The notes below the pieces were generated by a model, which had not been told where the DNA came from, ran no database searches, and saw only the letters and a list, made by a program, of their open reading frames with translations. Positions 60,999-64,000 of a DNA stretch of 64,000 bases are shown piece by piece (positions within the stretch are counted from its first letter, which is position 1; each line of letters opens with the position of its first letter). This stretch comes from Lachnospiraceae bacterium (GTDB lineage: Bacteria; Bacillota; Clostridia; Lachnospirales; Lachnospiraceae): the NCBI GenBank assembly GCA_015057275.1, contig SVEO01000002.1, positions 103,784-167,783 on the forward strand, read 5' to 3'. A program made the position numbers and the translations under genes.

Positions 60999-62162
60999 AT
61001 GATAAAAAAAGAAATCTCGGAAATAAAAAGACAATTTACAAACGAACATTGTACTATTACCCGCCTGTGCGGTTGCTACGTAGATGGTGAAAAAAGAAAA
61101 ATGGCAGAGATTAAGGAAGCATTCCTTTCTCTGCCAGAAGATGAGATTTTTAAATATTTTGAAATTTTTCGCAAGTCATTGAGCGGTACGCTTGGCAAAA
61201 ACCTAATTAATATGGAATTTCCAAAAAATTTAGATTTCCAAGGTACATCGCAAGCATTTCTCTATCAGCTGCGCGAAAGCCGCCTGACTAATCCCGAACT
61301 GCTTGAGAGTTTCTATGATAAAGTGATTGAAACGTACGATTATGTAGGTAACTATCTGATTTTACTCATACATGCCGCATATGATGTGCCTGGAAAAACC
61401 TCGGACGGCATTGAAATGAATGATGCTTCCGATGAGGTTTACGAATACATCTTATGTTGCATCTGTCCGGTAAATTTATCAAAAGCCGGTCTAAGCTATG
61501 ATGCAGAGACAAACACATTCCGCAATCGCATCCGCGACTGGATTGTGGAGCTTCCTGAAACCGGATTTTTATTCCCGGCATTCAATGACCGCAGCACCGA
61601 TATTTACAGTCTGCTCTATTATGCAAAGAACGCTGAAATGCTACATGATATGTTTATCCATGATTTCCTCGGCTGCACACTCCCACTCTCTGCCGGAACA
61701 CAAAAAGAAACTTTTCACTCACTAATTGCCGATACACTCGGCCCCGCCTGCGAATATGAAGTGGTTAAAAATATCCACGACAAATTAAACGAAATGATTG
61801 AGGAGCACAAAGACATTCCCCAGCCTCTGCTCTTAGAAAAAGAAAAAGTCAAAACACTGTTTGCCGACAGTGGTGTGGAAAACAGTGTTTTAAACCAATT
61901 TGATGAAACTTACGAAAAACATTTTTCTCATATTCCTGAACCGGAACGTCCGGCGTTGATTGCAACAAATTTAACAAACTCCCGGACATTTGAAATCAAA
62001 ACACCGGAAGTTGTTATTAAAGTGAATCCTGAACGCACGAACTTAGTGGATACCCGTATCATCGACGGCAAGCGCTGCATCGTCATCGAAATAACTGATG
62101 AAGTGTCCGTCAACGGTATTTCACTGTCCATGCAGGCTACACCAGATCAACAAGATTTATAA
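60999..62162 (+). CDS. DUF4317 family protein
   Basis: A 387-residue soluble protein of the DUF4317 type, common in Lachnospiraceae and other clostridia. Family traits visible are KKEISEIKRQFTNEHCTITRLCGCYVDG at the start (seen as two shorter conserved runs, IKRQFT and GCYVDGEK), NYLILLIHAAYDVPGK (~120-135) and the C-terminal RTNLVDTRIIDGKRCIVIEI. No membrane segment or catalytic motif is evident, and no function is known. AAAGG lies 9 bases before the ATG. Its 3' end overlaps the convergent patatin gene by 16 bases. Confidence 0.85.
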   Translation: MIKKEISEIKRQFTNEHCTITRLCGCYVDGEKRKMAEIKEAFLSLPEDEIFKYFEIFRKSLSGTLGKNLINMEFPKNLDFQGTSQAFLYQLRESRLTNPELLESFYDKVIETYDYVGNYLILLIHAAYDVPGKTSDGIEMNDASDEVYEYILCCICPVNLSKAGLSYDAETNTFRNRIRDWIVELPETGFLFPAFNDRSTDIYSLLYYAKNAEMLHDMFIHDFLGCTLPLSAGTQKETFHSLIADTLGPACEYEVVKNIHDKLNEMIEEHKDIPQPLLLEKEKVKTLFADSGVENSVLNQFDETYEKHFSHIPEPERPALIATNLTNSRTFEIKTPEVVIKVNPERTNLVDTRIIDGKRCIVIEITDEVSVNGISLSMQATPDQQDL

Positions 62163-62983
62163 TTTTCCAAAAACTTTTTGCCCATCTTACGCCCTACTGC
62201 ATAAGCCTTGAGCAAGTCATCTTTATTTTTTGCCACACGACCAACCGGGAGCGGCTGAGGAGGAGCGATTACTATCACTTTTCCCTTCCGCTCCAATTTT
62301 TTAATATATTTAAGAGTCTTATTATACTCAATATGACGATTTTTCATTGCGTGCAAAAGCCCCGGATATTTCTTGTACAAGAGCTTGTAAATAAACGCCC
62401 CCTTTTGTGCCTTCTTCACATATCCGCGTTCACGCGTCAAAATAAGGATGACTTGATCACATCCATCATCTAATGCTTTTTTTATCGGAATGGAATCGCC
62501 AATTCCACCATCCATATATTTTCTGCCGCAATATGGAATTACATTACCGACAAGCGGCAGCGAGCAAGAAGCTCGAAGCGGGGTAAATGCCTCATCCATG
62601 TCTTCCTTACCGAAAAACTTGACCTTACCAGTCATCACATCAGTTGCCCCGGCATAATACTCGCAGGAGTTTGCAAAAAATGTCTCTCTGTCAAACGGAT
62701 CCAACTTGTTTGGAAGCTCACCGAACAAAAAGTCCATACCGAACATCGAACCTGTTTTAATCAGATTTTCCATGCTAACATATCGTTTATCTCCAAAATA
62801 GTCCACATTTGTGCGATAGCAACGTCCCTTCTGCTTTGCCACATAAGAGACCGTATTCGACGCACCGGCAGAAACACCGATTACCTCATCCGGATAGAAA
62901 TTCTCCTCCATAAATACTTCTAACACACCCGCCGTAAATACGCCGCGCATACCGCCACCTTCACATACCAAGCCAAGTTTCAT
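62147..62983 (-). CDS. Patatin-like phospholipase
   Basis: A 278-residue serine acylhydrolase of the patatin family. The oxyanion hole is CEGGGMRGVF (~7-16), the nucleophile Ser39 sits in GVSAGASN, and the catalytic Asp in YMDGGIGDSIPI (~157-168). This short form without membrane segments resembles bacterial YjjU-like proteins acting on phospholipids or lysophospholipids. GAAGGAGA lies 8 bases before the ATG, preceded by an extended -10 promoter. Convergent overlap of 16 bases with DUF4317. Confidence 0.93.
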   Translation of the reverse strand: MKLGLVCEGGGMRGVFTAGVLEVFMEENFYPDEVIGVSAGASNTVSYVAKQKGRCYRTNVDYFGDKRYVSMENLIKTGSMFGMDFLFGELPNKLDPFDRETFFANSCEYYAGATDVMTGKVKFFGKEDMDEAFTPLRASCSLPLVGNVIPYCGRKYMDGGIGDSIPIKKALDDGCDQVILILTRERGYVKKAQKGAFIYKLLYKKYPGLLHAMKNRHIEYNKTLKYIKKLERKGKVIVIAPPQPLPVGRVAKNKDDLLKAYAVGRKMGKKFLENYKSC

Positions 62984-63022
62984 CGATTCTATCTCCTTCT
63001 AGTCAACTCGTATCTTATCTAA

Positions 63023-63031
63023 ATTATATCA
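63023..63031 (-). promoter_or_regulatory. Extended -10 promoter for the patatin gene
   Basis: TGATATAAT on the minus strand (63031-63023), with no good -35 because the upstream bases are the tRNA terminator T-tract. Confidence 0.5.
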
Positions 63032-63035
63032 CAAG

Positions 63036-63074
63036 AAATAAAAAAAAGGAAACACTGAATTATCAATGTTTCCT
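63036..63074 (-). terminator. Terminator of the tRNA cluster
   Basis: AGGAAACA..TG/CA..TGTTTCCT stem (63048-63058, 63064-63074; one mismatch) with a 5-base loop, followed on the minus strand by TTTTTTTATTTC. It lies 10 bases past tRNA-Leu. Confidence 0.88.
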
Positions 63075-63083
63075 CATTAATCA

Positions 63084-63169
63084 TGCCGGCGACCGGAATC
63101 GAACCGGTACGGGCGATTAGGCCCGCAGGATTTTAAGTCCTGTGCGTCTGCCAGTTCCGCCACGCCGGC
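63084..63169 (-). tRNA. tRNA-Leu (TAA)
   Basis: 86 nucleotides, acceptor GCCGGCG/CGCCGGC, long variable arm (class II), anticodon loop CTTAAAA with anticodon TAA, T-loop TTCGATT. CCA is not encoded. Confidence 0.95.
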
Positions 63170-63187
63170 ATAGTCTAAAAGACTAAA

Positions 63188-63260
63188 TGGGACCTATAGG
63201 GCTCGAACCTATGACCCTCTGCTTGTAAGGCAGATGCTCTCCCAGCTGAGCTAAGATCCC
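63188..63260 (-). tRNA. tRNA-Val (TAC)
   Basis: 73 nucleotides, acceptor GGGATCT/AGGTCCC, anticodon TAC in CTTACAA, T-loop TTCGAGC. CCA is not encoded. Confidence 0.95.
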
Positions 63261-63275
63261 ATTGCTATAAAGCAA

Positions 63276-63349
63276 CGACCCGAATGGGACTCGAACCCAC
63301 GACCTCCGCCGTGACAGGGCGGCGCTCTAACCAACTGAGCCACCGGGCC
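63276..63349 (-). tRNA. tRNA-Asp (GTC)
   Basis: 74 nucleotides, acceptor GGCCCGG/TCGGGTC with two G-U pairs, anticodon GTC in CTGTCAC, discriminator G as expected for Asp. CCA is not encoded. Confidence 0.95.
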
Positions 63350-63368
63350 ATATTAAGCTAAGAAAAAG

Positions 63369-63442
63369 TGGACCTTCGGGGACTTGAACCCAGGACCGAC
63401 CGGTTATGAGCCGGTTGCTCTAACCAACTGAGCTAAAGGTCC
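63369..63442 (-). tRNA. tRNA with CAT anticodon: elongator Met or Ile2
   Basis: 74 nucleotides, acceptor GGACCTT/AAGGTCC, anticodon CAT in CTCATAA. The G1-C72 pair and lack of three G-C pairs in the anticodon stem rule out initiator tRNA. Elongator Met and lysidine-modified Ile2 cannot be separated by eye. Confidence 0.93.
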
Positions 63443-63445
63443 ATA

Positions 63446-63518
<73 letters not shown>

Positions 63519-63587
63519 GTATTCTCTAAAAACCTCTTGCCCAATTAGAAATTGAGCACCCTTGAAATCCAACAGATTCTTAGGTAG

Positions 63588-63659
63588 TGACTCCAAGGGG
63601 ATTTGAACCCCTGTTACCGCCGTGAAAGGGCGGTGTCTTAACCGCTTGACCATGGAGCC
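63588..63659 (-). tRNA. tRNA-Glu (TTC)
   Basis: 72 nucleotides, acceptor GGCTCCA/TGGAGTC, anticodon TTC in CTTTCAC, T-loop TTCAAAT. Confidence 0.95.
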
Positions 63660-63663
63660 ATAA

Positions 63664-63736
63664 CTCCCCGAGTAGGACTCGAACCTACGACAACGCGGTT
63701 AACAGCCGCGCGCTCTACCGACTGAGCTATCGAGGA
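63664..63736 (-). tRNA. tRNA-Asn (GTT)
   Basis: 73 nucleotides, acceptor TCCTCGA/TCGGGGA, anticodon GTT in CTGTTAA, discriminator G. First gene of the seven-tRNA transcript. Confidence 0.95.
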
Positions 63737-63759
63737 ATAGTTGTTTTTCAACCTCGGAT

Positions 63760-63788
63760 AGTATAGCAAACTATCTTAATGTTGTCAA
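63760..63788 (-). promoter_or_regulatory. Promoter of the tRNA cluster
   Basis: On the minus strand TTGACA (63788-63783) and TATACT (63765-63760) with a 17-base spacer. A GATAGT/ACTATC dyad brackets the -10 region. It gives the tRNA array its own start independent of the rRNA operon. Confidence 0.85.
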
Positions 63789-63913
63789 GTACTTTTTTCC
63801 CATACCTTCAAAACCACATACTGAAAATCATCCTAGACATTCCTTTTGTTACCTACCTGATAACTTCTCTCCTTCAACGCTTTTCTTTCCTTCCACGTTG
63901 TCCCGAAACCGTC

Positions 63914-64000
63914 TGGTCAAGCCCTCGACCGATTAGTAACAGTCAGCTCCATGTATTACTACACTTCCACCTCTGCCCTATCTACCTCGTCGTCTTCAAG
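63914..64000 (-). rRNA. 23S rRNA, 3' end (rest outside window)
   Basis: The minus strand ends with GAGCTGACTGTTACTAATCG and GTCGAGGGCTTGACCA, the conserved 3' terminus of bacterial 23S rRNA. About 87 bases are in the window. The stretch from here to the tRNA-Asn gene (63737-63913) has no 5S rRNA gene, only the tRNA promoter. Confidence 0.93.

Noticed and set aside
63740..63912. Possible 5S rRNA between 23S and the tRNA genes
   Set aside because: No 5S-like core or 5'/3' pairing of about 117 nucleotides is present on either strand.

Overview
The window reads as a chromosomal segment of a strictly anaerobic, low-to-moderate G+C Firmicute, most probably a member of the Lachnospiraceae. This rests on gene content: the SCIFF peptide and its radical SAM maturase beside a TIGR04086 membrane protein and secDF, DUF5688 and DUF4317 proteins, pyruvate formate-lyase, endospore genes (spoIIE, yabP, yabQ, sigE, sigG, spoIIGA, ylmC), the relA-hemZ-aspS group and the dgt-dnaG-trmK group. 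I see no phage, transposase, CRISPR array or plasmid module. Most genes lie on the minus strand.

Layout. 1-7.8 kb (minus): yabP-yabQ-divIC, then a four-gene overlapping ECF sigma operon, spoIIE with a Spo0A-type promoter, and tilS cut by the window edge. 7.9-8.5 kb (plus): HU and rqcP. 8.5-15.3 kb (minus): a surface-glycan or teichoic-acid-like cluster (sugar-phosphate transferase, SDR-LicD fusion, epimerase, cytidylyltransferase, CDP-glycerol-type polymerase, CmpB-like membrane protein). 15.5-29.9 kb: glyA, DUF1294, aspS, a HemZ/HD-GYP fusion, an MBL hydrolase, relA, recJ, secDF, SCIFF maturase and SCIFF. 30-38.8 kb: TIGR04086, pyrBI, a CNNM/CorC transporter, RNase P RNA, nucleoside kinase, trmK, dnaG, dgt. 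38.8-41 kb (plus): a GH43 glycosidase preceded by a half-length paralogue without catalytic residues. 41-48 kb: DUF5688, a dead GNAT acetyltransferase fragment, a 37-residue membrane protein behind a dyad operator, efp, shikimate genes aroK/aroD/aroE, an AEC transporter, argJ. 48.3-51.4 kb: a pyruvate formate-lyase operon in which the glycyl-radical domain is a separate gene. 51.6-57 kb: yqeG, nrdR, ylmC, a GH25 lysozyme, sigG, sigE, and a SpoIIGA reduced to its protease domain. 57-63 kb: argH, an ABC exporter pair, DUF4317, patatin. 63-64 kb: seven tRNA genes and the 3' end of a 23S rRNA gene, with no 5S gene between them.

The most notable points are the split pyruvate formate-lyase (682-residue catalytic protein plus 79-residue radical-domain protein with the activase gene between), the HemZ/HD-GYP fusion, the SpoIIGA lacking its membrane domain, the catalytically empty GH43 half-protein, the autoregulated ECF operon, and the small membrane protein with a DtxR-like operator. 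Where a start differs from the longest possible frame, it was chosen by the Shine-Dalgarno (SD) sequence. No database search was possible; family names come from motif recognition.
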